Notes: a model not told the origin generated them from the sequence alone. Shown: positions 6,207-13,161, counted from the first letter of the stretch. The stretch: 13,161 nucleotides of DNA from Pseudomonadota bacterium (GCA_023424475.1 JAFADX010000369.1:1-13161); one strand, 5' to 3'. Translations and numbers: made by a program.

Positions 6207-7556
6207 TCAGCCGCGCCCGCGCCGCCGGCGCATCTCGTCCCAGCGGGCCATGCGCTCGGCGATCGCGGCCTCGGCCCCGCGATCGGTCGGGCGGTAGAAG
6301 GATTGCCGCCGCATCTCGTCCGGGAAGTAGTCCTGGCCGGAGAAGGCCTCCTCCGCATCGTGGTCGTATTCGTAGCCGCTGCCGTAGCCGATCTCCTGCA
6401 TCAGCTTCGTCGGTGCGTTGAGGATGTGCTTGGGCGGCATCAGCGACCCGGTCTCCTTCGCCGCGCGCATCGCCGCGCCGAAGGCGGCATAGACGGCATT
6501 CGACTTGGGCGCGGTCGCCAGGTGCACGACGAGCTGCGCCAGCGCCAGCTCACCCTCCGGCGAGCCCAGGCGCTCGTAGGTCTCCCAGGCCGCGACCGCG
6601 AGCGGCAGGGCGCGCGGGTCCGCCATGCCGACATCCTCGGCCGCGAAGCGGGTCAGGCGGCGGGCGATGTAGCGGGGATCCTCGCCGCCCGCCAGCATGC
6701 GCGCGAACCAGTAGAGCGCCGCATCGGGATCCGAGCCGCGCATCGACTTGTGCAGCGCGGAGATGAGATTGTAGTGCTCTTCCCGGTCCTTGTCGTAGAG
6801 CACCGCGCGCCTGGCAAGCAGCGCGGAGACCGCCGCGGTGTCGAGCGGCTGCGTCCGTTCCGGCAGCGCGAACAGCTGCTCGGCCATGTTCAGCAGGTAG
6901 CGCCCGTCGCCGTCGCCCATCGCGCGCAACGTCGCGCGTGCGGCCGCGTCCAGCGGCAGGGGGCGCCCGGTCAGCGCCTCGGCGCGTTCCAGCAGCAGTT
7001 CCAGCGCCGCGTCGTCGAGCCGCTTGAGCACCATCACCTGGCAGCGTGACAGCAGCGCGCCGTTCAGCGCGAAGGAGGGGTTCTCGGTCGTCGCGCCCAC
7101 CAGGGTCACGGTGCCGTCCTCGACCACCGGCAGGAAGCCGTCCTGCTGGGCGCGGTTGAAGCGGTGGATCTCGTCCACGAACAGCAGGGTGCCCTGGCCG
7201 TTGGACTTGCGCGCCCGCGCCTCGTCGAAGGCGCGCTTGAGGTCCGCGACGCCCGAGAACACCGCCGAGAGCGCGGTGAAGCGCAACCCCGCGGCGGCGG
7301 CGAGCAGCCGGGCGATGGTGGTCTTGCCGACCCCCGGCGGTCCCCAGAGGATCAGCGAGGCGAGCGAGCCGCGCTCGAGCATGCGCGCGATGGCGCCATC
7401 CCCGCCGAGCAGGTGGTCCTGCCCGACCACCTCGGCCAGCGTGCGCGGCCGCAGCCGGTCGGCCAGCGGGCGGCCGGTGTCGTTCCCCGCGCCGGGCTGC
7501 GCCTCGGCCGGCGCTTCGCCAAACAGGTCGGGAACGGATGCCGGTGTCTTCGCCAT
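6207..7556 (-). CDS. rarA: Replication-associated recombination protein A (RarA/MgsA), AAA+ ATPase
   Basis: A 449-residue cytoplasmic clamp-loader-like ATPase that acts at stalled replication forks. After a variable N-terminus (PDLFGEAP), the conserved block LADRLRPRTLAEVVGQDHLL begins at residue 31. Walker A is GPPGVGKTT at 72-80, Walker B LLFVDEIHRF at 124-133, and a sensor-1 region GATTENPSF at 154-162. LLSRCQ (168-173) holds a probable arginine finger at Arg171. The C-terminal half carries the MgsA-type oligomerisation region (HYNLISALHKSMRGSDPDAALYW, then LNAPTKLM and YDHDAEEAFSGQ), all typical. Length matches the family (about 440). The ATG at 7554-7556 is used because it leads directly to the known N-terminus; upstream in-frame sequence looks non-coding. 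It is divergent from the second Bug gene and convergent with the YaiI-family gene, so it is probably monocistronic. Confidence 0.96.
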   Translation of the reverse strand: MAKTPASVPDLFGEAPAEAQPGAGNDTGRPLADRLRPRTLAEVVGQDHLLGGDGAIARMLERGSLASLILWGPPGVGKTTIARLLAAAAGLRFTALSAVFSGVADLKRAFDEARARKSNGQGTLLFVDEIHRFNRAQQDGFLPVVEDGTVTLVGATTENPSFALNGALLSRCQVMVLKRLDDAALELLLERAEALTGRPLPLDAAARATLRAMGDGDGRYLLNMAEQLFALPERTQPLDTAAVSALLARRAVLYDKDREEHYNLISALHKSMRGSDPDAALYWFARMLAGGEDPRYIARRLTRFAAEDVGMADPRALPLAVAAWETYERLGSPEGELALAQLVVHLATAPKSNAVYAAFGAAMRAAKETGSLMPPKHILNAPTKLMQEIGYGSGYEYDHDAEEAFSGQDYFPDEMRRQSFYRPTDRGAEAAIAERMARWDEMRRRRGRG

Positions 7557-7613
7557 GGCCCCATTTTGCGCCGCACCGGGCCGGCAATCCATGCCCGTCC
7601 CCGAAGCTGCTCC

Positions 7614-7643
7614 TCCCGGTCCGGCATCGTCGCCGGACCGGGA
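7614..7643. promoter_or_regulatory. Perfect 12-bp inverted repeat in the rarA/Bug intergenic region
   Basis: TCCCGGTCCGGC (7614-7625) and GCCGGACCGGGA (7632-7643) are exact reverse complements separated by 6 bases (ATCGTC). It lies within the 231-base gap (7557-7787) between divergently transcribed rarA and the Bug-type receptor gene, nearer to rarA. No T-run follows on either strand and no gene ends here, so a terminator is unlikely. It could be an operator for a dimeric regulator of one or both genes, an mRNA leader structure, or a dispersed palindromic element. The repeat is directly visible; its role is unknown. Confidence 0.5.
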
Positions 7644-7787
7644 AGGCCCGGGGCTCTGCCGGCGGGTGACGCCCAACCGGGAGGATGGCGCGCCCGGTCC
7701 CGAAGGGCGGCGGAGCGGCGCGGCGCGGCGCCCGGTGTCGCGGTTCTGTCGCTTGACGCCAGGAGCCGCCGGGATCACGGAGCGGCG

Positions 7788-8732
7788 ATGCTCCGCCGCA
7801 CCCTCCTTGCCCTGACCCTCGCCACCCCGGCCCTGGCCCAGGGCCGCCCGGTGCGGCTCGTCATCGCCTTCCCGCCCGGCGGCAGCACCGACATCCTCGG
7901 CCGGCTGATCGCACCCCGCATGAGCGAGGTCCTCGGCGTCCTGGTGACGCCGGAGAACCGCTCCGGCGCTTCCGGTGCGGTGGCCGCGGGACATGTCGCG
8001 CAGTCGGCGCCCGACGGGACGACGCTGCTGCTCGATTCCGGCGGCCAGACGGTCAACCCCTTCCTGATGCGGGGCCTGGGCTTCGACTATGTGCGCGACC
8101 TCGCGCCCGTGACCTTGCTCGCGACCCTGCCGCTGGTGCTCGTGGCGCGCGCGGAATTCGGGCCGGAGAGCCTGCCGGCGCTGATCGGCCGCCTGCGCGC
8201 CGATCCTTCCCAGGCGCGCTACGGCAGCGTCGGCGTGGGCTCGCGCACGCATCTCGCGATGGCGGCGCTGCTGCGCCGGACCCGGATCGCGGGCGAGCAT
8301 GTTCCCTATCGCGGCGGCGCGGACCAGATCGCGGGGCTGCTGCGGGGCGACGTGCCCATCGGCTTCACTTCGGTCGCGCTGGCCGCGCCGCTGGTGCGGG
8401 AGGGCAAGGTGAGGGCGCTCGCGGTGTCCAGCCTGCGGCGCAATCCGGCCTTTCCCGACCTGCCCACGATCGCGGAGCAGGGCTTCGGCGGCTTCGCCAT
8501 GGGAGACTGGCTCGGCCTGCTGGCGCCGGCCGGGACGTCCGCCGAGACCGTTGCGCGCCTGGCCGCCGCGGCGGCCGATGCGGTGAACCGGCCGGCGCTG
8601 CGCCCGCGCCTTGCCGCCCTCGGGCTGCAGCCCGCCGCCGAGGGCCCGGCCGCCTTCGCCCGCTTCCTCGCTGAGGAGCGGTCGCAGATGGAGGCGCTGA
8701 TCCGCGGCGAGGGCATCCGCCTCGACAGCTGA
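7788..8732 (+). CDS. Bug/TctC-family periplasmic solute-binding protein (orphan receptor 1)
   Basis: A 314-residue receptor of the Bug family (TctC domain). A short signal peptide (MLRRTLLALTLATPALA) with cleavage ALA-Q near residue 17 should send it to the periplasm. The mature protein shows the family order: LVIAFPPGGSTDILGR (24-39) with Asp35 as the likely ligand-contacting aspartate, then SGASGAVAAGHVAQSAPDG (59-77), HVPYRGGADQIAGLL (171-185) and DLPTIAEQGF. The ATG at 7788 has GGAG at 7779-7782, 5 bases upstream. It is followed after 92 bases by another Bug gene in the same direction. No tctA or tctB gene adjoins, as is common for expanded Bug sets whose members may share membrane partners or act as sensors. 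The ligand cannot be assigned. Confidence 0.92.
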   Translation: MLRRTLLALTLATPALAQGRPVRLVIAFPPGGSTDILGRLIAPRMSEVLGVLVTPENRSGASGAVAAGHVAQSAPDGTTLLLDSGGQTVNPFLMRGLGFDYVRDLAPVTLLATLPLVLVARAEFGPESLPALIGRLRADPSQARYGSVGVGSRTHLAMAALLRRTRIAGEHVPYRGGADQIAGLLRGDVPIGFTSVALAAPLVREGKVRALAVSSLRRNPAFPDLPTIAEQGFGGFAMGDWLGLLAPAGTSAETVARLAAAAADAVNRPALRPRLAALGLQPAAEGPAAFARFLAEERSQMEALIRGEGIRLDS

Positions 8733-8824
8733 CCCGCGGCATTCGTGCCCGCAGGGTGACCGCGCGCCGGGATCGGGGCTAGATGCATGCCGAAACGGAA
8801 TCGCTCCCGGGGGAACTCCAGGCC

Positions 8825-9796
8825 ATGACCTTCCGCATCCCGCGCCGCGCGCTGCTTGCCGCAGCCACCTCCGCGCCCGCCGTGGCGCATGCGCAGGCGT
8901 TCCCCTCCCGCCCGATCCGCCTGATCGCGCCTTATGCGCCGGGCGGCGGGGTGGACACGACCTCGCGCCTGCTCGGCGTGCCGATGGGCGCCTTCCTCGG
9001 CCAGCCGGTGGTGGTGGAGAACCGCGGCGGCGCCGGAGGCTCGATCGGCGCGGCCGAGGTGGCGCGCAGCGCGCCCGACGGCCACACCATCATGATCGAT
9101 GCGCTGGCCCATACGGTGAATCCCTTCGTCATCCCAAACCTCGGCTTCGACTACGCGACCGCCTTCGCACCGATCAGCCAAGTGGTGGTGCTGCCGCAGA
9201 TCCTCGCGGTGAACCCGCAGAAATGCCCGGCCAAGAACGTCCAGGACTTCATCGCCTGGGCGCGGCCGCGGCAGCGGGAGCTCTCCTACGGCTCCTCGGG
9301 CAACGCGACGGCGGCGCATCTCGCCGCGACGCTGTTCCTCAGGCGCGCCGGGCTCGACATCACCCATGTGCCCTATCGCGGCGGCAGCCCGGCGCTGCAG
9401 GACCTGCTCGCCGGCAACATCGTCTTCGTCTTCGGCACCGTCTCCTCGACGCTGCAGCAGGTGCGGGACGGGCGGCTGGTCGCGCTCGGCGTGACCACGG
9501 CGCGGCGCATCGGCCCGCTGCCCGGCGTGCCCACCATCGCCGAGCAGGGCTTCGAGGGCTTCGAGCTCAACGAGTGGAACGGCATGTACGCGCCCGCCGG
9601 CACGCCGGCGCCGGTGGTGCAGCGGCTCTACGAGTCCGCGAAGCATGCGCTGGCCGACGCGACGGTGCAGCAGCGCATCGCGGCGCTGGGCGCCATCCCG
9701 ATCGGCACCGACCCTGCCACCTTCGCCCGCTTCGTCGCCGATCAGCGCACCCTGATGGGTCGCATCGTGCGCGAGGCCGGCCTTGAGGCGAGCTGA
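8825..9796 (+). CDS. Bug/TctC-family periplasmic solute-binding protein (orphan receptor 2)
   Basis: A 323-residue Bug-family receptor. The signal peptide MTFRIPRRALLAAATSAPAV (paired arginines 7-8, AHA-Q cleavage near residue 23) suggests Tat or Sec export. The mature part carries LIAPYAPGGGVDTTSRLLG (33-51) with Asp44 as the probable ligand-contacting aspartate, then VVVENRGGAGGSIGAAEVA (62-80), SAPDGHTIM, HVPYRGGSPALQDLLAGN (181-198) and GVPTIAEQGFEGFELNEW. An in-frame ATG at 8783 would add 14 residues before the signal peptide; 8825 is preferred because it puts the export signal at the N-terminus, with a GGGGGA element (8809-8814) 10 bases upstream. It is clearly related to the preceding gene (shared GLGFDY, HVPYRGG, PTIAEQGF) but too different to be a recent duplicate. 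It may be co-transcribed with that gene. Confidence 0.92.
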   Translation: MTFRIPRRALLAAATSAPAVAHAQAFPSRPIRLIAPYAPGGGVDTTSRLLGVPMGAFLGQPVVVENRGGAGGSIGAAEVARSAPDGHTIMIDALAHTVNPFVIPNLGFDYATAFAPISQVVVLPQILAVNPQKCPAKNVQDFIAWARPRQRELSYGSSGNATAAHLAATLFLRRAGLDITHVPYRGGSPALQDLLAGNIVFVFGTVSSTLQQVRDGRLVALGVTTARRIGPLPGVPTIAEQGFEGFELNEWNGMYAPAGTPAPVVQRLYESAKHALADATVQQRIAALGAIPIGTDPATFARFVADQRTLMGRIVREAGLEAS

Positions 9797-9848
9797 CCCC
9801 CGGCCCCGCCGCCAGCCACCGCACCGCAAGACCAAGGGAGGATTACCC

Positions 9849-10544
9849 ATGCGCGCCCGGGACATCATGAGCCCCAATCCCGTGACCGTGACGCCCGAGA
9901 CGCCGCTCGAAGTCGTCGCGGCGCTGATGGCCGAGCGGCGCTTTTCCGGCCTGCCGGTGGTGGAGGCGGACGGGCGCCTGGCCGGCCTCGTCACCGACGG
10001 CGACCTGATGCGCCGCCTCTCGGCCAAGGAGGACAAGCCCGCCTCCTTCTTCGCCGCGCTGCTCGGCGCCAATGCCGACCAGGCGCTGGCCTATGCCCGC
10101 GCGCATGGCCGCCGCGTGCGGGACGTGATGAGCACCAACCTCGCCACCGTAGGCCCCGACGCGACGGTCGAGGAGGTCGCCCATATCCTCGAGACGAAGC
10201 GCATCCGCCGCGTGCCGGTGGTCAGCGACGGCCGGCTGGTCGGCCTCGTCTCCCGCGCCGACCTGCTGCGCGCGGTCATGGAGCCGGTGACGAGCGGCGC
10301 CGCCGAGGACGCCTCCGACCCGCGCATCCGCCGCGCGATCTACGCCGCGATGGCCGAACAGCCCTGGGTCAGCGCGCGCTTCGTCTTCCCCGAGGTGAAG
10401 GACGGTGTCGTCACCTTCCACGGCTTCATCGCCGGGGAGGAGGCGAAGACCGCGCTGCGCGTCCTCGCCGAGGGCGTGCCGGGCGTGAAGCAGGTCGCCT
10501 TCGATACCTCCGCCCCGCCGGGCATCATGATCGGCGTGCCCTGA
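9849..10544 (+). CDS. CBS-domain pair with C-terminal BON domain
   Basis: A 231-residue protein with two CBS motifs and a BON domain and no signal peptide or membrane segment. CBS1 spans about 1-58 (RARDIMSPNPVTVTPETPL, SGLPVVEADGRLAGLVTDGDL), a linker follows at 59-88, and CBS2 spans about 89-145 (VRDVMSTNLATVGPDATV, RVPVVSDGRLVGLVSRADLL). The BON-like part is about 157-222 (RIRRAIYAAM..., VTFHGFIAGEEAK, VLAEGVPGVKQV). CBS pairs bind adenine nucleotides such as AMP, ATP or SAM; BON domains are thought to contact phospholipids or other ligands. Together they suggest a nucleotide-responsive regulatory or stress protein, but no specific target is known. The start is well supported by AAGGGAGG (9834-9841) 7 bases before the ATG. 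The last 20 bases overlap the end of the convergent polyphosphate:AMP phosphotransferase gene. Confidence 0.9.
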   Translation: MRARDIMSPNPVTVTPETPLEVVAALMAERRFSGLPVVEADGRLAGLVTDGDLMRRLSAKEDKPASFFAALLGANADQALAYARAHGRRVRDVMSTNLATVGPDATVEEVAHILETKRIRRVPVVSDGRLVGLVSRADLLRAVMEPVTSGAAEDASDPRIRRAIYAAMAEQPWVSARFVFPEVKDGVVTFHGFIAGEEAKTALRVLAEGVPGVKQVAFDTSAPPGIMIGVP

Positions 10545-12024
10545 GCGCCGCCTCGACCATGTCGGCGAGGGTGGAGATCACCTTCACCCTCGCATGCAGC
10601 TTGTTGTCCGCTTCCACCAGCGTCCAGGGCGCCTGGCCGGTGGAGGTGCGCTCCACCATCTCGCAGACCGCTTCCTCGTAGGCGTCCCACTTCTCGCGGT
10701 TGCGCCAGTCCTCGGCGGTGATCTTGTGGCGCTTGAAGGGCGTCGCCTCGCGTTCCTGGAAGCGGCGGTGCTGCTCGTCCTTGCCGATGGCGAGCCAGAA
10801 CTTCGCGACCACGGCGCCGTGGTCGACCAGCTGCTTCTCGAAGTCGTTGATCTCGCCATAGGCGCGGCGCCAGTCGGGCTCGGCGGCGAAGCCCTCGACG
10901 CGCTCGACCAGCACCCGGCCATACCAGGAGCGGTCGAAGATGGTCAGCCGCCCCGGCCGCGGCACCTGGCGCCAGAAACGCCAGAGATAGGGCTGGGCGC
11001 GCTCCTCCTCGCTCGGCGCGGCGACGGGCACGATCCGGTAGGCGCGCGGGTCGAGCGCGGCGCCGAGTCGGCGGATCGCGCCGCCCTTGCCGGCGGCGTC
11101 GTTGCCTTCGAAGACCGCGATGACGCTGATCCTGCCGTAGCGCCTGTGGCGGGTGGCGCGGGCGAGGCGGCCCTGCGCCTCGACGAGGGCCTTGCCGTAG
11201 GCGTCGCGCGACATCTCCTGCTTGAGGGTCAGGGCGCGGATGACGTTCATCTGGCCGGCCGGGGCGGGCTTCGCCTTCGCCTTCGCCTTGGCCTGCGGCG
11301 CCGCGGGGGCGGGTGCGTCGAGCCTTCCGCGCATGGCGCCGAGCAGGTGCCTCGCGACGAAGAGCGCGCGATACCGGTCGTCCGCCGCCGGCACCACCGT
11401 CCAGGGCGCATCGCCCGTGGAGGTCTCCCGCAGGAAGGGCTCGCAGACCTCGGTGAAGTCGTCATAGCGGTCGAACAGCGCACGATCGTAGCGGGTGACC
11501 TTCCAGGAGGTCTCCCTGCTCTTCTCCAGCGCCTTGATGCGCTTCTTCTGCTGCGCCCTGGACAGGTGGAACCAGTACTTGATCAGCAGCACGCCCTCGG
11601 CGGCGAGCATCCGCTCGAGGCGCATGATCTCCTCCATGCGCGCTGCGAAGTCCCCGGCGGTGAGGTGGCCGAGCACACGCCCGAGAATCGGCATGGTCTG
11701 CCAGGCACCGAAGAAGACGCCGATGCGGCCCTTCGGCGGCAGGGCCCGCCAGAAGCGCCAGTTGGGCGGATGCGCGGCTTCCTCCTCGGCCGGAAGGCCG
11801 AAGCCGGTGACCTCGATGAAGCGCGGGTCCATCCATTCGTTCAGCAGGTGGATGGTCTCGCTCTTGCCCGCGCCCTCGACGCCCGCGATCAGGATCAGCA
11901 CCGGGAAACGCCTCTGCTCGCCGAGGTCCCGCTGCGCCTGCAGGAGCGCCCGCCGCAGTTCCGGCTCCTCCTTCTTGAAGTCCGCCTTGGCGACCTTGTG
12001 GTCGAGTTCCGCAGCTTCGAACAT
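10525..12024 (-). CDS. pap: Polyphosphate:AMP phosphotransferase (two-domain PPK2 family)
   Basis: A 499-residue cytoplasmic enzyme of the PPK2 family, class with two tandem kinase domains, predicted to make ADP from AMP using polyphosphate. Domain 1 (about 10-230) has Walker A GVEGAGKS (48-55) but a degenerate Walker B region (VFFGAWQTM, 103-111). Domain 2 (about 260-495) has Walker A GNDAAGKGG (307-315) and intact FDRSWYGRVLVERVEGF (363-379). In characterised family members the C-terminal domain is the catalytic one, which agrees. An Ala/Lys/Pro-rich linker (236-258) separates the domains. MFEAAELDHK is the usual family start. However, an in-frame ATG at 12067-12069 with a strong GGAGG 11 bases upstream would add 15 residues, so that start remains possible. 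It follows xerC in the same direction (74 bases) and overlaps the CBS-BON gene tail-to-tail. Confidence 0.94.
   Translation of the reverse strand: MFEAAELDHKVAKADFKKEEPELRRALLQAQRDLGEQRRFPVLILIAGVEGAGKSETIHLLNEWMDPRFIEVTGFGLPAEEEAAHPPNWRFWRALPPKGRIGVFFGAWQTMPILGRVLGHLTAGDFAARMEEIMRLERMLAAEGVLLIKYWFHLSRAQQKKRIKALEKSRETSWKVTRYDRALFDRYDDFTEVCEPFLRETSTGDAPWTVVPAADDRYRALFVARHLLGAMRGRLDAPAPAAPQAKAKAKAKPAPAGQMNVIRALTLKQEMSRDAYGKALVEAQGRLARATRHRRYGRISVIAVFEGNDAAGKGGAIRRLGAALDPRAYRIVPVAAPSEEERAQPYLWRFWRQVPRPGRLTIFDRSWYGRVLVERVEGFAAEPDWRRAYGEINDFEKQLVDHGAVVAKFWLAIGKDEQHRRFQEREATPFKRHKITAEDWRNREKWDAYEEAVCEMVERTSTGQAPWTLVEADNKLHARVKVISTLADMVEAALRARRS
11269..11292. repeat. Short tandem hexamer repeat inside the pap linker
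   Basis: CTTCGC occurs three times in a row (11269-11286), followed by the variant CTTGGC (11287-11292). On the coding (minus) strand this gives four consecutive Ala-Lys units in the linker between the two PPK2 domains. The repeat keeps reading frame with any unit change, so linker length could vary between strains without inactivating the gene. Confidence 0.6.
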
Positions 12025-12098
12025 GGCGATCCCATCCTGCCGGGCGCTTCCCGGCGAGGGAGCATGCATCAACGGGAAATCCTCCGGTAGCGCCGCGG

Positions 12099-13031
12099 TC
12101 AATCGGCGCGCGGATGCGCCTTGCGCCAGGTCGCCAGCAGCCCCGCCGCATCGACCGCCGTGTAACGCTGGGTGGTCGAGAGGCTGGCATGGCCCAGCAG
12201 GTCCTGGATGGCACGCAGGTCGGCCCCGCCGCCCAGGAGATGCGTCGCGAAGGAATGGCGCAGCGCATGCGGCGTCGCGTGCTCGGGCAGCCCCGCGAGG
12301 CGGCGGAAGGCCCGCAGCGAGCGTTGCGCCACCGCGGCGTCGAGCCGGCCGCCGCGCGCGCCGATGAAGAGGGGCTCCTGCGCGCTGCCCGGTCCGCGGT
12401 GCCTGAGGTAGTCGGCGATCGCCGCGCGCACCACGGGCAGCACCGGCACGACGCGCTCCTTGTTGCCCTTGCCGCGGACGCGCAGCGCCTCGTCCCGTCC
12501 CGGCAGCGGCGCGTCGGCGAGGTTGAGGCCGAGGGCCTCCGAGATGCGCAGCCCGGCGCCGTAGAGCAGGGTGAGAAGGGCGACGTCCCGCGCCGCCTGC
12601 AGGGCGGGGCGCTCGTGCCGGCCGAGGGCATGGACCTCGCCGACCTCCGATGCGGCGGCGCGGGCGTCCTCGGGCGTCAGGGCGCGGGGGATGGGCGGCT
12701 TCGGCCGCGGGCCGCGCAGGGCGCCGAGGGGCAGAGCCGCCATCCCGTGATGCCGCGTCAGGTAACGCAGGAAACCGCGGATCGCGGCCAGGCGCCGGGC
12801 CCGCGTGGCAGGTGAATCCCCCTCCGATGCGCGATGCGCGAGGAAGGCCCTGAGGTCGGCGGGCGCCAGCATGCCGAGTGCGGCGAGGTCGGGCTCCCCG
12901 CCCAGGTGCCGGGTGAGGAAGCCGAGGAATGCCGCGGCGTCGGCGCCATAGGCTTCGAGCGTATGGGGGCTCGATCGGCGTTCGCCCGCGAGCCAGGCGA
13001 GCCAGGCCGCGCGCGCCTGGTCGGCCGTCAT
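12099..13031 (-). CDS. xerC: Tyrosine recombinase XerC
   Basis: A 310-residue site-specific recombinase, expected to act with XerD at dif sites to resolve chromosome dimers. The N-terminal SAM-like core-binding domain (about 1-110) begins with SPHTLEAYGADAAAFLGFL. The catalytic domain (about 118-305) has all expected residues: Arg162 in GAGLRISEAL, Lys188 in VRGKGNKER, His255 and Arg258 in HALRHSFATHLL, His281 in LLGHASLSTTQRY and the nucleophile Tyr290. The protein ends KAHPRAD, as is usual for XerC. Identity as the housekeeping XerC rather than a phage or integron integrase is supported by length, by the close match to the family and by its position one base after a DUF484 gene, a conserved pairing in proteobacteria. 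The ATG is at 13029-13031. The pap gene lies downstream on the same strand. Confidence 0.95.
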   Translation of the reverse strand: MTADQARAAWLAWLAGERRSSPHTLEAYGADAAAFLGFLTRHLGGEPDLAALGMLAPADLRAFLAHRASEGDSPATRARRLAAIRGFLRYLTRHHGMAALPLGALRGPRPKPPIPRALTPEDARAAASEVGEVHALGRHERPALQAARDVALLTLLYGAGLRISEALGLNLADAPLPGRDEALRVRGKGNKERVVPVLPVVRAAIADYLRHRGPGSAQEPLFIGARGGRLDAAVAQRSLRAFRRLAGLPEHATPHALRHSFATHLLGGGADLRAIQDLLGHASLSTTQRYTAVDAAGLLATWRKAHPRAD

Positions 13032-13032
13032 G

Positions 13033-13161
13033 TCACCGCGACAGCGCCGCGGCGACGGCGCGGCCGAGGAAGGCCAGCACGGCGACGGTCTGGCGCAGCG
13101 GCAGGGCCGCCGGCTCGCGCGCGCCGATCGCGATCAGCACCGGGGTCGGGCCGACGAAGGG
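13033..13161 (-). CDS. DUF484 family protein, C-terminal 42 residues (cut by window edge)
   Basis: Reading leftward from the window edge in frame, the translation PFVGPTPVLIAIGARE..., then a segment ending LAFLGRAVAAALSR, runs to a TGA at 13033-13035. This resembles the end of DUF484 proteins, where a 'LLALGSRDP' strand and a 'LAFLGE.L' helix close a GAF-like domain. The function of DUF484 is not established, but the gene commonly sits directly upstream of xerC. Here the stop and the xerC ATG are separated by one base (TGAcATG), indicating translational coupling. The short fragment limits certainty, but location and sequence agree. Confidence 0.75.
   Translation of the reverse strand, partial: PFVGPTPVLIAIGAREPAALPLRQTVAVLAFLGRAVAAALSR

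Noticed and set aside
7753..7758. TTGACG as a -35 box for the first orphan Bug gene
   Set aside because: It matches the -35 consensus well, but no acceptable -10 lies 16-18 bases downstream, and the implied transcription start would fall at the ATG.
7557..7787. A small gene in the longest intergenic gap
   Set aside because: Open frames there are continuations of shadows, with no ribosome site plus start and no recognisable peptide.
8732..8757. Possible terminator hairpin after the first orphan Bug gene (ACCCGCGG with CCGCAGGGT)
   Set aside because: The stem needs a bulged A, is only 4+4 bp and has no T-run; in this GC content it is not distinguishable from chance.
10594..12090. 498-residue plus-strand frame opposite pap
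   Set aside because: It is a shadow of the PPK2 gene, whose motifs are certain on minus. It has no independent ribosome site or domain.
12099..13031. xerC as the integrase of a mobile element
   Set aside because: It has housekeeping XerC length and motifs and is coupled to DUF484. No attachment-site repeats or cargo genes are visible nearby.

Overview
The window is very GC-rich chromosomal DNA from an alphaproteobacterium. The best guess is a Roseomonas-like member of the Acetobacteraceae. The basis is codon use dominated by G/C in the third position, several periplasmic Bug/TctC-type solute receptors, an AsmA-family gene of the type common there, and a DUF484-xerC pair. This placement is inference from gene content; there is no rRNA or other phylogenetic marker in the window.

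Layout. (1) Positions 1-1335, minus strand: an RluA/RluC-family rRNA pseudouridine synthase followed by the first 116 codons of an AsmA-family envelope protein that runs off the left edge. The two are translationally coupled. (2) Positions 1447-5658, plus strand, divergent from region 1: a tripartite tricarboxylate transporter (TTT) unit made of a TctC/Bug binding protein, one long membrane protein that joins TctA and TctB in a single chain, and a PrpF/4-oxalomesaconate-tautomerase-type isomerase. This looks like an uptake-plus-isomerisation cassette for a tricarboxylate. (3) A YaiI/YqxD (UPF0178/DUF188) gene on plus, convergent with rarA on minus, with a hairpin over the two closely spaced stop codons. 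(4) Positions 7788-9796, plus strand: two more Bug-type receptors in tandem with no membrane components beside them. A perfect 12-bp inverted repeat lies between rarA and the first of them. (5) A CBS-CBS-BON protein on plus, whose 3' end overlaps by 20 bp the convergent polyphosphate:AMP phosphotransferase on minus. (6) Reading leftward from the right edge on minus: the C-terminus of a DUF484 protein, then xerC (one base apart), then the phosphotransferase gene, probably one transcription unit.

Working together. Region 2 is the only clear pathway-like cluster: TctC would capture a carboxylate in the periplasm, TctAB would import it using an ion gradient, and the PrpF-type enzyme would shift a C=C double bond in the (imported or derived) tricarboxylate. 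The remaining genes are housekeeping (rRNA modification, replication-fork maintenance, chromosome dimer resolution, envelope maintenance) or stress/nucleotide-energy related (polyphosphate-dependent AMP phosphorylation, CBS-BON protein).

No gene-free stretch exceeds 300 bases; the longest (7557-7787, 231 bases) holds the inverted repeat. I see no tRNA, rRNA, CRISPR array, insertion sequence or prophage. Most of the window is ordinary chromosome; the TctA-TctB fusion cassette is the most distinctive item, and I found no convincing evidence of an entirely new system.
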